Assembly: GCF_023614235.1 (NCBI RefSeq)
Contig: NZ_CP094264.1
Location: 1,674,001 to 1,738,000 of the forward strand
Direction: 5' to 3'
Origin: Streptomyces sp. MRC013
GTDB lineage: Bacteria > Actinomycetota > Actinomycetes > Streptomycetales > Streptomycetaceae
DNA: 64,000 nt
Positions 38,563 through 48,306 of the stretch are shown piece after piece (position 1 is the stretch's first letter; each line of letters begins with the position of its first letter). Under the pieces are notes generated by a model, which did no database searches, was not told the origin of the DNA, and saw nothing but the letters and a program-made list of their open reading frames with translations. The position numbers and the translations under genes are program-made.

Positions 38563-39366
38563 GTGAGGACCGACGACACGCCCGGTGCGGGGCGGTTGCT
38601 GCGCGAGTGGCGGTTGCGCCGGAAGCTCAGCCAGCTCGACCTGGCCCTGAGGGCGGAGACGTCCACGCGGCACCTGTCCTGCGTGGAGACCGGCCGCGCC
38701 CGTCCCAGCCGGGAGATGCTGCTCCGGCTCGCCGAGCACCTGGAGGTGCCGCTGCGCGACCGCAACGGCCTGCTGCTGGCGGCCGGTTACGCCCCCGCCT
38801 ACCGGGAGAGTCCGCTGGACGGCGGGCGGATGGCGATGGCCCGCGCGGCGCTGAGGACGATGTTGCTGCGCCACGAGCCCTACCCGGCCGCCGCCGTGGA
38901 CGGCGTGTGGAACGTCGTCGACCGCAACCGCGCGATGTCCGTCCTGCTCGGCTCCGTACCGGCGCACCTGACGGAGTCGGGCGGCAACGTGATGCGCCTG
39001 ATCCTCCACCCGGACGGCCTGGCCCCGCGGTGCGTGAACTTCGCGGAGGTCCGCGCGCACGCGCTGGGCCGCCTGCGCCACCAGGTCGCCGCCACCGGCC
39101 GCCCCGAGCTGCGGGAGCTGTACGAGGAGGTGTCCGCGTACCCGCCGCCGCCCGGCCCGGAGCCGGCACCGGAGCCGGTCGACCCGGTGGGGATCGCGGT
39201 GCCGCTGCGCGTCCGCACGCCGTACGGGGTGATGTCCTTCTTCAGCGTGATCGCCACGTTCGGCGCGCCCGCGGACGTGACGCTCTCCGAACTGGCCGTG
39301 GAGACGTTCTTCCCGGTGGACGAGGAGACCGAGGACCGCCTGCGCGCCTTCGCGGCCGACCGGTGA
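38563..39366 (+). CDS. XRE-family regulator with MmyB-like ligand domain
   Basis: The protein is 267 aa from GTG 38563. The N-terminal helix-turn-helix (residues 8-65) has LLREWRLRRKLSQLDLALRA and STRHLSCVETGRARPSREML. The C-terminal MmyB-like domain starts with EPYPAAAVDGVWNVVDRNRA and NVMRLILHPDG. Such regulators commonly control adjacent oxidoreductase or membrane genes; here the divergent four-helix membrane protein is the obvious candidate. Confidence 0.88.
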   Translation: MRTDDTPGAGRLLREWRLRRKLSQLDLALRAETSTRHLSCVETGRARPSREMLLRLAEHLEVPLRDRNGLLLAAGYAPAYRESPLDGGRMAMARAALRTMLLRHEPYPAAAVDGVWNVVDRNRAMSVLLGSVPAHLTESGGNVMRLILHPDGLAPRCVNFAEVRAHALGRLRHQVAATGRPELRELYEEVSAYPPPPGPEPAPEPVDPVGIAVPLRVRTPYGVMSFFSVIATFGAPADVTLSELAVETFFPVDEETEDRLRAFAADR

Positions 39367-39443
39367 CCGGCCGCTCGCGGCGCCCCGGCCCCCGCGCCCC
39401 GGTCCCGTGCGCCCCGGCCCCCGCACCCGCCGGGACCGGGGCG

Positions 39444-40398
39444 TCAGCGGCGCCGGAGGTCGGCGACGCGGGGCTGGCGCTCCTGCCCGTCCGGCGGCAG
39501 CGGGGCGCTGCGCAGCGGGGGGGCCGGGGTGGCGGGCGCCGCGCTGGCCCGGCAGGGGCACGTCCCGGCGGTGGTGGCGGGCCTGCCGGGCGCCCTCCGC
39601 GGCGGAGGCGCCGGGGCCGTCGCCCGCGACGGCGATCTGGACGCCCTGGTCCGCGAGGGCCTGGAGCTCCATCGCCGCCCGCTCGTCGTGGGGGGGCGGC
39701 TCGTCCGTCACCAGACGCGTGATCATGTCGGTGGGAACGGTCTGGAACATCGTGTCCGTGCCCAGCTTGGTGTGGTCGGCGAGGACCACGACCTCCGACG
39801 CCGCCTGGACCAGTGCCCGGTCGACGCTCGCGGAGAGCATGTTCGACGTGGACAGCCCGCGCTCCGCGGTGAGCCCCGCGCCGGACAGGAACGCGCGCGA
39901 CACCCGCAGCCCGTGGAGGGACTGCTCGGCGCCGCTGCCGACCAGCGCGTAGTTGGAGCCGCGCAGCGTCCCGCCGGTCACGACCACCTCGACGCGGTTG
40001 GTGTGCGCCAGCGCCTGGGCGACCAGCAGGGAGTTGGTCACCACGGTCAGGCCGGGGACGCGGGCGAGCCGGCGGGCCAGCTCCTGCGTCGTCGTGCCCG
40101 CACCGACGACGATCGCCTCGCCCTCCTGGACGAGGTCGGCGGCGGCGTCGGCGATCGCCGTCTTCTCCGCCGTCGCGAGATGGGATTTCTGCGGGTAGCC
40201 GGACTCCCGCGTGAAACCGCCCGGCAGTACCGCACCGCCGTGCCGGCGGTCGAGGAGTCCTTCGGCCTCGAGCGCCCGCACGTCCCGCCGGACGGTCACT
40301 TCGGAGGTCTGGACGACGCGGGCGAGCTCCCGGAGCGACACCGCTCCGTTGGCCCGCACCATTTCAAGGATCAACTGACGACGTTCTGCAGCGAACAC
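39444..40398 (-). CDS. DeoR/GlpR-family regulator, 3' end frameshifted
   Basis: The frame opens at ATG 40398. Residues 1-55 form the DeoR helix-turn-helix (RRQLILEMVRANGAVSLREL, TSEVTVRRDVRALEAEG). The sugar-phosphate sensor domain follows: VVGAGTTTQELARRLA, TVVTNSLLVAQAL and VVVLADHTKLG. After residue about 260 the frame runs into Arg/Pro-rich read-through, while a neighbouring frame ends with the expected ERQPRVADLRRR and a stop at 39444. A run of seven G at 39517-39523 is the likely error site. Only the unstructured tail is affected. Confidence 0.8.
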
Positions 40399-40575
40399 GA
40401 AACCGACAGTAACGCCAGCGGCCGGTGCTCCGCAGACGCGGAGGTCATTTTCGAGAAGTCGCGGACAAACAGGGCCGCCCCGTGCTATGGGCGACCCTGT
40501 CCGTGAACGGTCCGCGACCGGCCGGTGTCCCGACTTGCCGGGGGTTGCCGGGGGTTGTCCCCGGCGGCCGGCGCC

Positions 40576-42015
40576 TCACGCCTCCGCGGTGGGCTTCCGG
40601 GCGTGCAACTGCCGTGCCACTTCGGCGATCGATCCCGACAGCGACGGGTACACGGTGAAGGCGTTCGCGATCTGCTCGACCGTCAGGTTGTTGTCGACCG
40701 CGATCGAGATCGGGTGGATCAGCTCGCTCGCCCGCGGCGCGACGACGCAGCCGCCGACGACGATGCCCGTGCCCGGACGGCAGAAGAGCTTCACGAAGCC
40801 GTCCCGGATGCCCTGCATCTTCGCGCGCGGGTTGCGCAGCAGCGGCAGCTTGACCGCCCGGGCGTCGATCCTCCCCGCGTCGACGTCGGCCTGCGTGTAG
40901 CCGACGGTGGCGATCTCGGGATCGGTGAAGACGTTCGAGGAGACCGTCTTCAGGTCCAGCGGCGCGACCGTCTCGCCGAGGAAGTGGTACATCGCGATGC
41001 GGCCCTGCTGGGCGGCGACCGACGCCAGGGCGAACACCCCGGTCACGTCGCCGGCCGCGTACACCCCGGGCGCGGACGTGCGGGACACCCTGTCGGTCCG
41101 GACGTGGCCGGAGTCCCTGAGACGGACGCCCGCCTCCTCCAGGCCCATGCCGGCCGTGTTGGGCACGGCGCCGACCGCCATCAGGCAGTGCGTGCCGGAG
41201 ATGACCCGCCCGTCCGCGAGCGTGACCTCCACGCGGTCGCCGACGCGCTTCGCCGACTGGGCGCGGGAGCGGGCCATGACGTTCATGCCGCGGCGCCGGA
41301 ACACGTCCTCCAGGACGGCCGCCGCGTCCGGGTCCTCGCCGGGCAGGACGCGGTCGCGGGAGGAGACGAGCGTGACGCGCGAGCCGAGCGCCTGGTACGC
41401 GCCGGCGAACTCGGCGCCGGTCACGCCGGAGCCGACCACGATGAGCTCCTCGGGCAGCTCGTCGAGGTCGTACACCTGCGTCCAGTTGAGGATGCGCTCG
41501 CCGTCGGGCCGGGCGTCGGGGATCTCGCGGGGGTGGCCGCCGGTCGCGACGAGCACGGCGTCGGCGGTGAGGGTCTCCTCCGTGCCGTCCTCGGCGGTGA
41601 CGACGACGCGGCGCGAGCCGTCGAGCTCCTGCGGTCCGTCGAGGCGGCCGCGGCCGCGCACCACGCGGGCGCCGGCGCGGGTGACGGAGGCGGTGATGTC
41701 GTGCGACTGGGCGAGCGCGAGGCGCTTCACCCGGCGGTTCACCTTGCCGAGGTCGACGCCGACGACGCGGGCGGCCTGCTCCTCGTAGGGGGTGTCGTCG
41801 GCGACGATGATGCCCAGCTCCTCGTAGGAGGAGTCGAAGGTCGTCATGACCTCGGCCGTCGCGATGAGGGTCTTCGAAGGGACGCAGTCCGTCAGGACGG
41901 ACGCCCCGCCGAGGCCGTCGCGGTCGACGACGGTCACCTCCGCGCCGAGCTGGGCGCCCACCAGGGCCGCCTCGTATCCGCCGGGTCCGCCACCGATGAT
42001 CACGATCCGGGTCAC
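40576..42015 (-). CDS. NAD(P)H-quinone dehydrogenase (LpdA-type flavoprotein disulfide reductase family)
   Basis: The protein is about 479 aa from GTG 42015 (TRIVIIGGGPGGYEAALVG); upstream GTG codons at 42024 and 42042 are possible. FAD-binding GGGPGGYEAA, NAD-binding GSGVTGAEFAGAYQALG, and the C-terminal dimer domain are all present. The redox motif reads GASVLTDCVPSKTL, so the usual Cys-x4-Cys pair has only the second cysteine. This matches the M. tuberculosis LpdA (Rv3303c) type, which reduces quinones rather than lipoamide. It is transcribed away from the cyclotransferase gene. Confidence 0.88.
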   Translation of the reverse strand: MTRIVIIGGGPGGYEAALVGAQLGAEVTVVDRDGLGGASVLTDCVPSKTLIATAEVMTTFDSSYEELGIIVADDTPYEEQAARVVGVDLGKVNRRVKRLALAQSHDITASVTRAGARVVRGRGRLDGPQELDGSRRVVVTAEDGTEETLTADAVLVATGGHPREIPDARPDGERILNWTQVYDLDELPEELIVVGSGVTGAEFAGAYQALGSRVTLVSSRDRVLPGEDPDAAAVLEDVFRRRGMNVMARSRAQSAKRVGDRVEVTLADGRVISGTHCLMAVGAVPNTAGMGLEEAGVRLRDSGHVRTDRVSRTSAPGVYAAGDVTGVFALASVAAQQGRIAMYHFLGETVAPLDLKTVSSNVFTDPEIATVGYTQADVDAGRIDARAVKLPLLRNPRAKMQGIRDGFVKLFCRPGTGIVVGGCVVAPRASELIHPISIAVDNNLTVEQIANAFTVYPSLSGSIAEVARQLHARKPTAEA

Positions 42016-42413
42016 TGGGGTCACGCCTCGCGCTCTCGTCACGCGACCCCGCGGACGGGTGGGCCCAGGGGGTCGGGGTTGTCCTCATGGTTGGGAGTAC
42101 GTACGTCATTGTCCCGCACTGTTCGATCCGGTGACATTCTCCCGCACCCCGCCCCCCGCCTCACCTCCGGGTCTCCCCCGCGGCCCCGCCCGGGGCGGCG
42201 GGAGGGGCGGAACCTCCGGGTGCGGCCCAGGGGGGCGGCGCGGGCGCGGCCCAGAGGGGCGACGCGGGCACGGGAACGGCCCCGGGGACGGCCCCGGGGA
42301 CGGTCCGGGGAACGGCCCGGGGGACGGGAGGAGCGTGCCGGGGCCGGTGGTGCGGGAGCCCGGATGCGAGGTGCGCAGGCACGCGGGGCGGGGCCTCCCG
42401 TACCCTCGGTGCC

Positions 42414-42852
42414 ATGTCGCTCTACGCCGCGTACGCCGGCAACCTCGACGCGCGGCTGATGACGCGCCGCGCCCCGCACTCCCCGCTGCGCGGCACCGGC
42501 TGGCTGAACGGCTGGCGGCTGACGTTCGGCGGTGAGCAGATGGGCTGGGAGGGGGGCGCTCGCCACGATCGTGGAGGCCCCGCGCTCGCAGGTCTTCGTC
42601 GCCCTGTACGACATCGCCCCCATGGACGAGGACTCGATGGACCGCTGGGAGGGCGTCGGCCTCGACGTCTACCGGCGCATGCGGGTCCGCGTGCACACCC
42701 TGGACGGCGAGGAGCCCGCCTGGGCGTACGTCCTCAACGGGTACGAGGGCGGTCTCCCCTCCGCCCGCTACCTGGGCGAGATCGCCGACGCCGCCGAGTC
42801 CGCCGGCGCGCCCCACGACTACGTGATGGAGCTGCGCAAGCGCCCCTGCTGA
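42414..42852 (+). CDS. Gamma-glutamylcyclotransferase-like protein, frameshifted in this sequence
   Basis: ATG 42414 starts MSLYAAYAGNLDARLM, the YxAYGSN-like substrate motif of the family, and goes to residue about 47 (GWEG). An extra G in a run of six (42551-42556) shifts the frame. The rest continues in the next frame as ALATIVEAPRSQVFVALYDI, DRWEGVGLDVYRR (catalytic Glu) and YVLNGYEGGLPSARYL, to 42852. One base restores a protein of about 145 aa. Members release 5-oxoproline from gamma-glutamyl amines. Confidence 0.82.
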
Positions 42853-42955
42853 CCCCCGGGCCGCCCGGCCCTCCGCCGGTGCCGGGCAACGATGCGGACA
42901 CACTGCGGGCCCCGCCATCTACGCGCGTAGGCCGGGACGGGTTACCCTCGTCCGC

Positions 42956-43779
42956 GTGAACGCATCTGTTACCCCGGACCAGCACCGGGACGACCCCCGC
43001 ACCGCCGCCGAGGGCGCCGCCGCGCGCCTGCGCGAGCTGACGGGCGCCGAGGAGCACCACGTCGCCCTCGTGATGGGCTCCGGCTGGGCCCCGGCCGCCG
43101 CCGCGCTCGGCGCCCCGGAGGCCGACTTCCCGGTCACCGAACTGCCGGGCTTCCCCCGCCGGTCGTCGAGGGGCACGGCGGCCGGGTCCGCTCGTACCGC
43201 GTGGGCGGCAAGCGCGCCCTGGTCTTCCTCGGCCGCACGCACTTCTACGAGGGCCGCGGCGTCGCCGCCGTCGCCCACGGCGTGCGCACCGCCGTCGCGG
43301 CGGGCTGCGGGACCGTCGTCCTCACCAACGGCTGCGGCGGCCTGCGCGAGGGCATGCGCCCCGGCCAGCCGGTCCTGATCAGCGACCACATCAACCTGAC
43401 GGCGGCCTCCCCCGTCGAGGGCGCCAACTTCGTCGACCTGACCGACCTGTACTCGCCGCGGCTGCGCGCCCTGTGCAAGGAGGTGGACCCGTCCCTGGAG
43501 GAGGGCGTCTACGTCCAGTTCCCCGGCCCGCACTACGAGACCCCGGCCGAGATCAACATGGTCCGCGTCCTCGGCGGCGACCTGGTCGGCATGTCCACGG
43601 TGCTGGAGGCCATCGCGGCGCGCGAGGCGGGCGCGGAGGTCCTCGGCATCTCCCTCGTCACCAACCTGGCCGCGGGCCTTTCGGGTGAGCCTCTCAACCA
43701 CGAGGAGGTCCTCCGGGCGGGCCGGGACTCGGCCGCGCGGATGGGCGAGCTGCTCACGCGCGTGCTGGAACGCATCTGA
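42956..43779 (+). CDS. Purine-nucleoside phosphorylase, frameshifted in this sequence
   Basis: GTG 42956 opens a class I (trimeric) phosphorylase: [16 protein letters not shown] and VTELPGFP. A missing C in a run of five (43153-43157) shifts the frame. The rest follows in another frame from about 43158: [49 protein letters not shown], and [10 protein letters not shown] with the purine-binding Glu and Met. Adding one C gives about 274 aa. The enzyme splits inosine and guanosine with phosphate. It lies beside a sugar mutase that can use the ribose-1-phosphate product. Confidence 0.88.
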
Positions 43780-43937
43780 TCCGGCCCGTCGCGGTCCGCC
43801 CGGCCCCCGCACGGGGGCGGCGCGGCCGCGACGGGCGCAAGGGGGCGGGTACCGGACGCCCGGCCCCACCGGCCGCGCGGCGCCGGCGCGCCGCGTGCGC
43901 CGGTACCGCGTACGACGACACCAGAGAGGCGGACCCC

Positions 43938-45608
43938 GTGCAGCAGAACCCGCAGCAGGGCCGGCGGGACCTCATCGCGCAGGCGGAGGCGTGGCTGGCC
44001 GAGGACCCCGACGAGGAGACCCGCGCCGAGCTGGCGCGGCTCCTCGCGGACCGGGACGTCGACGAACTCGCCGCCCGTTTCGCCGGCACCCTGCAGTTCG
44101 GCACGGCCGGGCTGCGCGGCGAGCTGGGCGCGGGCCCCATGCGGATGAACCGCTCGGTGGTCATCCGCGCCGCCGCGGGCCTCGCCGCGTACCTGAGGGC
44201 GAAGGGCCGGGGGGACGGCCTGGTGGTGATCGGGTATGACGCGCGCCGCAAGTCGGCCGACTTCGCCCGCGACACGGCCGCCGTGATGGTCGCCGCGGGG
44301 CTGCGGGCGGCGCTGCTGCCGCGCCCGCTGCCGACGCCGGTCCTGGCGTACGCCACGAGGCACCTGGGCGCGGTCGCGGGCGTCGAGGTGACCGCGAGCC
44401 ACAACCCGCCCCGCGACAACGGCTACAAGGTGTACCTGGGCGACGGGTCGCAGATCGTGCCCCCGGCGGACGCGGAGATCGCCGCGGAGATCACCGCGGT
44501 GCGGTCGCTGGCGGACGTGGCGCGCGCGGAGGGCGGCTGGGAGGTCCTCGGCGAGGAGGTCCTGGACGCGTACCTGGCCCGTACGGACCACGTCCTGACG
44601 CCGGGCACCCCGCGCACGGCGCGGGTCGTGTACACGGCGATGCACGGCGTCGGCAAGGACGTGCTGCTGGCGGCGTTCGCGCGGGCGGGCTTCCCCGCGC
44701 CGGTGCTGGTGGAGGAACAGGCGGAGCCGGATCCGGAGTTCCCGACGGTCGCCTTCCCCAACCCCGAGGAGCCGGGCGCGATGGACCTCGCCTTCGCGAA
44801 GGCGCGGGAGGCGGGCCCGGACCTCGTCGTCGCCAACGACCCGGACGCGGACCGCTGCGCGGTGGCCGTGCCGGACGCGTCGGCCGGGGGCGGCTGGCGG
44901 ATGCTGCGCGGCGACGAGGTGGGCGCGCTGCTCGCGGAGCACCTGGTGCGCAAGGGCGCGACGGGCGTGTTCGCGGAGTCGATCGTGTCCTCGTCGCTGC
45001 TCGGCCGGATCGCGGCGGCGGGGGGCGTGGGGTACGCGCAGACGCTGACGGGCTTCAAGTGGATCGCCCGCGTGGAGGGCCTGCGCTACGGCTACGAGGA
45101 GGCGCTCGGCTACTGCGTCGACCCGGAGGGCGTGCGCGACAAGGACGGCATCACCGCGGCACTGCTCGTCGCGGAGCTGGCCTCGGAGCTGAAGGAGCGG
45201 GGCCGCACGCTGTCGGACCTGCTGGACGACCTGGCCGTCGAGCACGGCCTGCACGCGACGGACCAGCTGTCGGTCCGCGTCCGGGACCTGGGTGTGATCA
45301 CCGACGCGATGCGCCGGCTGCGGGAGGCGCCCCCGCCGGAGCTGGCGGGCCTGGCGGTGACGAGCGCGGAGGACCTGGCGCGGGGCTCCGGCGACCTGCC
45401 GGCCACGGACGGCCTGCGGTACCACCTGCAGGGCGAGTACGCGGCGCGGGTCATCGTCCGCCCGAGCGGGACGGAGCCCAAGCTGAAGTGCTACCTGGAG
45501 GTCGTCGTCCCGGTCCCGGACGCCGCCTCCCTGCCGGACGCGCGGGCGCGGGCGGCCCGGACGCTGGACGCGGTGAAGCGCGACCTGGCGGCGGCCGCGG
45601 GCATCTGA
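43938..45608 (+). CDS. Phospho-sugar mutase (PGM/PMM/phosphopentomutase family)
   Basis: The protein is 556 aa from GTG 43938. Domain motifs in order are GTAGLRGELGAGPMRMN, the phosphoserine loop VTASHNPPRDNGYK, the metal site NDPDADRCAVAV, the sugar loop YGYEEALGY, and the phosphate-binding RPSGTEPKLKCYLE. It moves phosphate between C1 and C6 (or C5 for pentoses). Being next to purine nucleoside phosphorylase supports a phosphopentomutase role in nucleoside salvage, but glucose or mannose substrates remain possible. Confidence 0.92.
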   Translation: MQQNPQQGRRDLIAQAEAWLAEDPDEETRAELARLLADRDVDELAARFAGTLQFGTAGLRGELGAGPMRMNRSVVIRAAAGLAAYLRAKGRGDGLVVIGYDARRKSADFARDTAAVMVAAGLRAALLPRPLPTPVLAYATRHLGAVAGVEVTASHNPPRDNGYKVYLGDGSQIVPPADAEIAAEITAVRSLADVARAEGGWEVLGEEVLDAYLARTDHVLTPGTPRTARVVYTAMHGVGKDVLLAAFARAGFPAPVLVEEQAEPDPEFPTVAFPNPEEPGAMDLAFAKAREAGPDLVVANDPDADRCAVAVPDASAGGGWRMLRGDEVGALLAEHLVRKGATGVFAESIVSSSLLGRIAAAGGVGYAQTLTGFKWIARVEGLRYGYEEALGYCVDPEGVRDKDGITAALLVAELASELKERGRTLSDLLDDLAVEHGLHATDQLSVRVRDLGVITDAMRRLREAPPPELAGLAVTSAEDLARGSGDLPATDGLRYHLQGEYAARVIVRPSGTEPKLKCYLEVVVPVPDAASLPDARARAARTLDAVKRDLAAAAGI

Positions 45609-45624
45609 GCCGCACGACGGCGAG

Positions 45625-45870
45625 GGGGCGACCCGTACGGGGGCGCCGTGGGCGCGCGAGCCGTACGCGGGGATCCCTGGACGCGCAACCCGTACGGGGC
45701 GCCGTGGACGTGCGGGCCGTGCGCGGGGCGCCGTGGACGCGCGGGCCGTGCGCGGGGCGCCGTGGACGCGCGACCCGTACGGGGGGCGCTATGGAGCCGC
45801 GAGCCATACACGGGGCGCCGTGGACGCGCGACCCGTCCGTACGCGGGGCGCGGCGCGGAGCCTCCAGCCC
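45625..45870. repeat. 29-bp tandem-repeat array behind the sugar mutase gene
   Basis: Units beginning GGCGCCGTGGACGCGCG recur with landmark positions 45643, 45672, 45699, 45728, 45757, 45786, 45815 and 45848, so mostly exact 29-bp spacing over about eight imperfect copies. Each unit carries GGGGCGCCGTGGACGCG and CCGTACGCG/CCGTGCGCG halves, both able to fold. There are no unique spacers. It starts about 20 bp after the mutase stop. Confidence 0.85.
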
Positions 45871-45959
45871 GTAGGGGAGGCGCGGTACAGGCGTCCGCTC
45901 GTACGACGCGGGGCGCCGCGGATCCGCGGGCCCGGAGGGCCCCGGCGCCCCCGGGCCGT

Positions 45960-46550
45960 TCACCCGATGGCGAGCAGGACCACCAGGGCGGCCAGGCCGA
46001 GCAGGGCGGGGGCGATGACCTCGTACGCCCACCGGACCTCGGGCTCGCCGCCCGCGGTGGGGCGGGCGGCGTTCCGCTCGGCGAGCTCCCGCAGTTCCCG
46101 GAGGGTGTCCTCGGTGCCGGCGGAGGCCCCGTCGCCGCCGCGCGCGGCGCGCTTCCGCTGCCGCATGGAGACGGGCACCGCCCACACCTGGTACCTGGTG
46201 CCGTCCCGGGTCACGACCTCGGTCGAGTACGTCGCCCGCACCGTCGCCACGGCGGCCCAGGGGAGGACGATGGTGCGGAACGGGTTGCGCACGCGCATCC
46301 GGTCGTCGCCGGCGAAGACGGCGGGCCGGAAGGTGAAGGCGACCACCAGCGGCACGCCCAGCAGCAGGGCGGCCGCCGCCGTCCAGGGCGTGCGGCCGTC
46401 TCCGCGGAGCAGGGCGTCGCCGCCCATCCACAGGCCGATGCCGAGCAGCAGCGCACCGCCCGCCATGGCCATCGGCGACCGGTAGGAGCGGTCGGCGTAG
46501 GCGGGCTCGTACGGTGTCCCGGACTCTCCGGGCCGCTCAGGACTCGTCAT
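45960..46550 (-). CDS. PH-domain (DUF2581-like) membrane protein
   Basis: The protein is 196 aa from ATG 46550 (MTSPERPGESGTPYEPAYAD). Two transmembrane helices lie at about residues 28-45 and 58-75. A PH-like domain follows (FRPAVFAGDDRMRVRNPFRTIVLPW, ATYSTEVVTRDGTRYQVWAV). A final transmembrane helix is at the C-terminus. This layout is common in actinobacterial low-molecular-weight antigen / PH-domain membrane proteins. The function is unknown. Confidence 0.8.
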   Translation of the reverse strand: MTSPERPGESGTPYEPAYADRSYRSPMAMAGGALLLGIGLWMGGDALLRGDGRTPWTAAAALLLGVPLVVAFTFRPAVFAGDDRMRVRNPFRTIVLPWAAVATVRATYSTEVVTRDGTRYQVWAVPVSMRQRKRAARGGDGASAGTEDTLRELRELAERNAARPTAGGEPEVRWAYEVIAPALLGLAALVVLLAIG

Positions 46551-46949
46551 GGGCCGATTGTGCCTCACGGCCCCTACGGGGCCCCTGCACCGGGGGTCCT
46601 GTCACCCCGCCCAGACCGGAGCCCGTCCCTTCGGCCTGGTGAGCACCCAGGTACGGCAGGCACCGTCGCATGTTCCGGGAGAAGCGTGGCAGTGCCCTGG
46701 TAGTCCGCCCCCGCCGCCCATACGGAGCCCTGCTGTATCTCCTGCGGCGCGACCGCTCGCTCGTCCCTCCCGCGTATCCACCGGGTCCATCCCCACTGGG
46801 CGGTCACCGCGAGGGCGGAGGAGGCGACGCCAGGTTGCCTGCAGACCCCGTTCGGGGCTGCCGCCCGGCAGAGGCCGCGTACCCCGGTTGGTCGAGCACG
46901 CCTCATGGCTGCTCTGTGCCCGAAGGCGTGAACGCGGCACTCGGTGGCG
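46551..46949. other. Border between core and accessory DNA, no supported gene
   Basis: About 400 bp with only short shadow frames. It marks the point where conserved core order stops and the mobile and lanthipeptide region starts. I see no tRNA or attachment-site repeat here. Confidence 0.4.
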
Positions 46950-47600
46950 CGAGCCGGGCTGCTTCCAGCAGGCTCTGACGGCGCTGGTGTACCTGCGTGA
47001 GAACGAGGCACCACCCAGGCTCGCGGCGGGGTTCGGGATTTCCACCACGACCGCCTGGCGGTACGTCGACGAGCCCCCGGAGGTCCTGGCCTCCTGGGCG
47101 CCCGGCCTGCACGAGGCCCCCGCCAGCCTGGGCGGGGGAGACTTCGTCATCGCCGACGGCACGCCCATCCCCGTCGATCACATCGCCTCGGACGAACCGT
47201 ACTGTTCCTAGAAACACCGCAAGCACGGCATGAACGTCCAAGTCGTCGCGTGTTCGGACGGCACCCCGCTGTGGTCCTCCCGCGCACCCCCGGGCCACAC
47301 CCACGACCTGACCGCGGCCCGCGCCCACGGCCTCGTCCACGCCTGCCCCACCCGACAGATCCTCGTACTCGCGGACCGCGCCCACCGAGGCGCCGGCGCC
47401 ACCTTCCGCACCCCGTACCACCACCACCGCGAACACCCCGAGCACCACCGGCAGTCCAACCGCGACCACGCCCGACTCCGAGCCCCGGCGAACGCGCCTT
47501 CGCCCAACTCAGGACGTGGCGGCCACTGCAGCGAGTCCACTTTTCCACCCACCACATCGGCACAGCCGTCCAAGCCGTCCACACCCTACCGACCTGCACG
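46950..47600 (+). pseudogene. Dead IS5-type (DDE_Tnp_4) transposase
   Basis: One frame gives TALVYLRENEAPPRLAAGFG, TTTAWRYVDEPPEV and FVIADGTPIPVDHIASDE, then an in-frame TAG at 47209-47211. Past the stop it continues KHGMNVQVVACSDGTPLWSS and RQILVLADRAHRG. A later shift leads to FAQLRTWRPLQRV. It is clearly related to the intact-looking transposase at 60868. Stop plus frameshift plus missing N-terminus mark it as dead. Confidence 0.8.
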
Positions 47601-48306
47601 TATTCAGAACGAAAACGGTTCAGCCGGGCACCCGGGCGGTGCCGTCGGCGCCTCGACGGACCTTATCCGCACCAGTAGGCCGCGCCGGCTTCGGTCACAG
47701 CGAGGAACCGCAGAGTCGAATTGGACAGATCGATCGCCGATGGGCAGACAAGCTCACGAAGCTCCCGGCCAGGCAGGTTGGCCTCGGTCGACAACCTATC
47801 TACCAGGAGTTTTCATCCGCTGCTACCAGCGGTATCCGCCCCAACCTCAGCGCTAGGTCGGAAACTGCTCACCAGCTAGTACGCGACCTTCAAGCCAAAG
47901 AAACTTCCGGGTCGGGACAGTCCCGGGTTCAATGGGGTCATGACATCTACGAGCTTCCGCGAACCCATGCCCAGAGCACTTGCCGAACCTCCGAACCTGA
48001 TGGCCTGATTTCGCGCGACACACGCCACGATATATGGCACGCTGCACCCGCCAGGGCGCACCCCGCTCACGCAGGAGCCTTAACGAATATCCATCGACCG
48101 GCGGCTTCCCACCGAGGACTCGACCGTCCCATCCTCGAGTTACACAGCCACCAGATGACCTGAATCCGCAGTCCAACCAGAACGCCGGCGGAAACCAGGG
48201 AGGTTCTCCATACAAATATCCCCAACCCTATCGAACCCACAGAAAACAACAACCAAAAGGAACCTAAAACTCCGGACAGTAAATCAGCACTGGGGGACTG
48301 CTTCTC
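47601..48306. other. 700-bp low-GC gap upstream of the first histidine kinase
   Basis: No frame here shows family features or a convincing start. The DNA is visibly less GC-rich than the flanks (for example 48150-48300), consistent with acquired DNA and with a promoter for the kinase gene. I looked for a peptide gene on both strands and found none I could support. Confidence 0.45.

Noticed and set aside
38020..40398. 792-aa minus-strand ORF joining DeoR and a membrane protein
   Set aside because: Two separate proteins (DeoR regulator and four-helix protein) are linked only by read-through antisense to the XRE gene after a homopolymer frameshift.
40576..42015. Dihydrolipoamide dehydrogenase of a 2-oxoacid complex
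   Set aside because: Only one Cys of the redox-active pair is present (SVLTDCVPSK), which fits the quinone-reducing LpdA type instead.
45625..45870. CRISPR array
   Set aside because: The 29-bp units follow each other directly with no spacers and there are no cas genes nearby.
47601..48306. Possible peptide or regulator gene upstream of kinase 1
   Set aside because: Several frames exist on both strands but none has a family motif, signal peptide or convincing ribosome-binding site.
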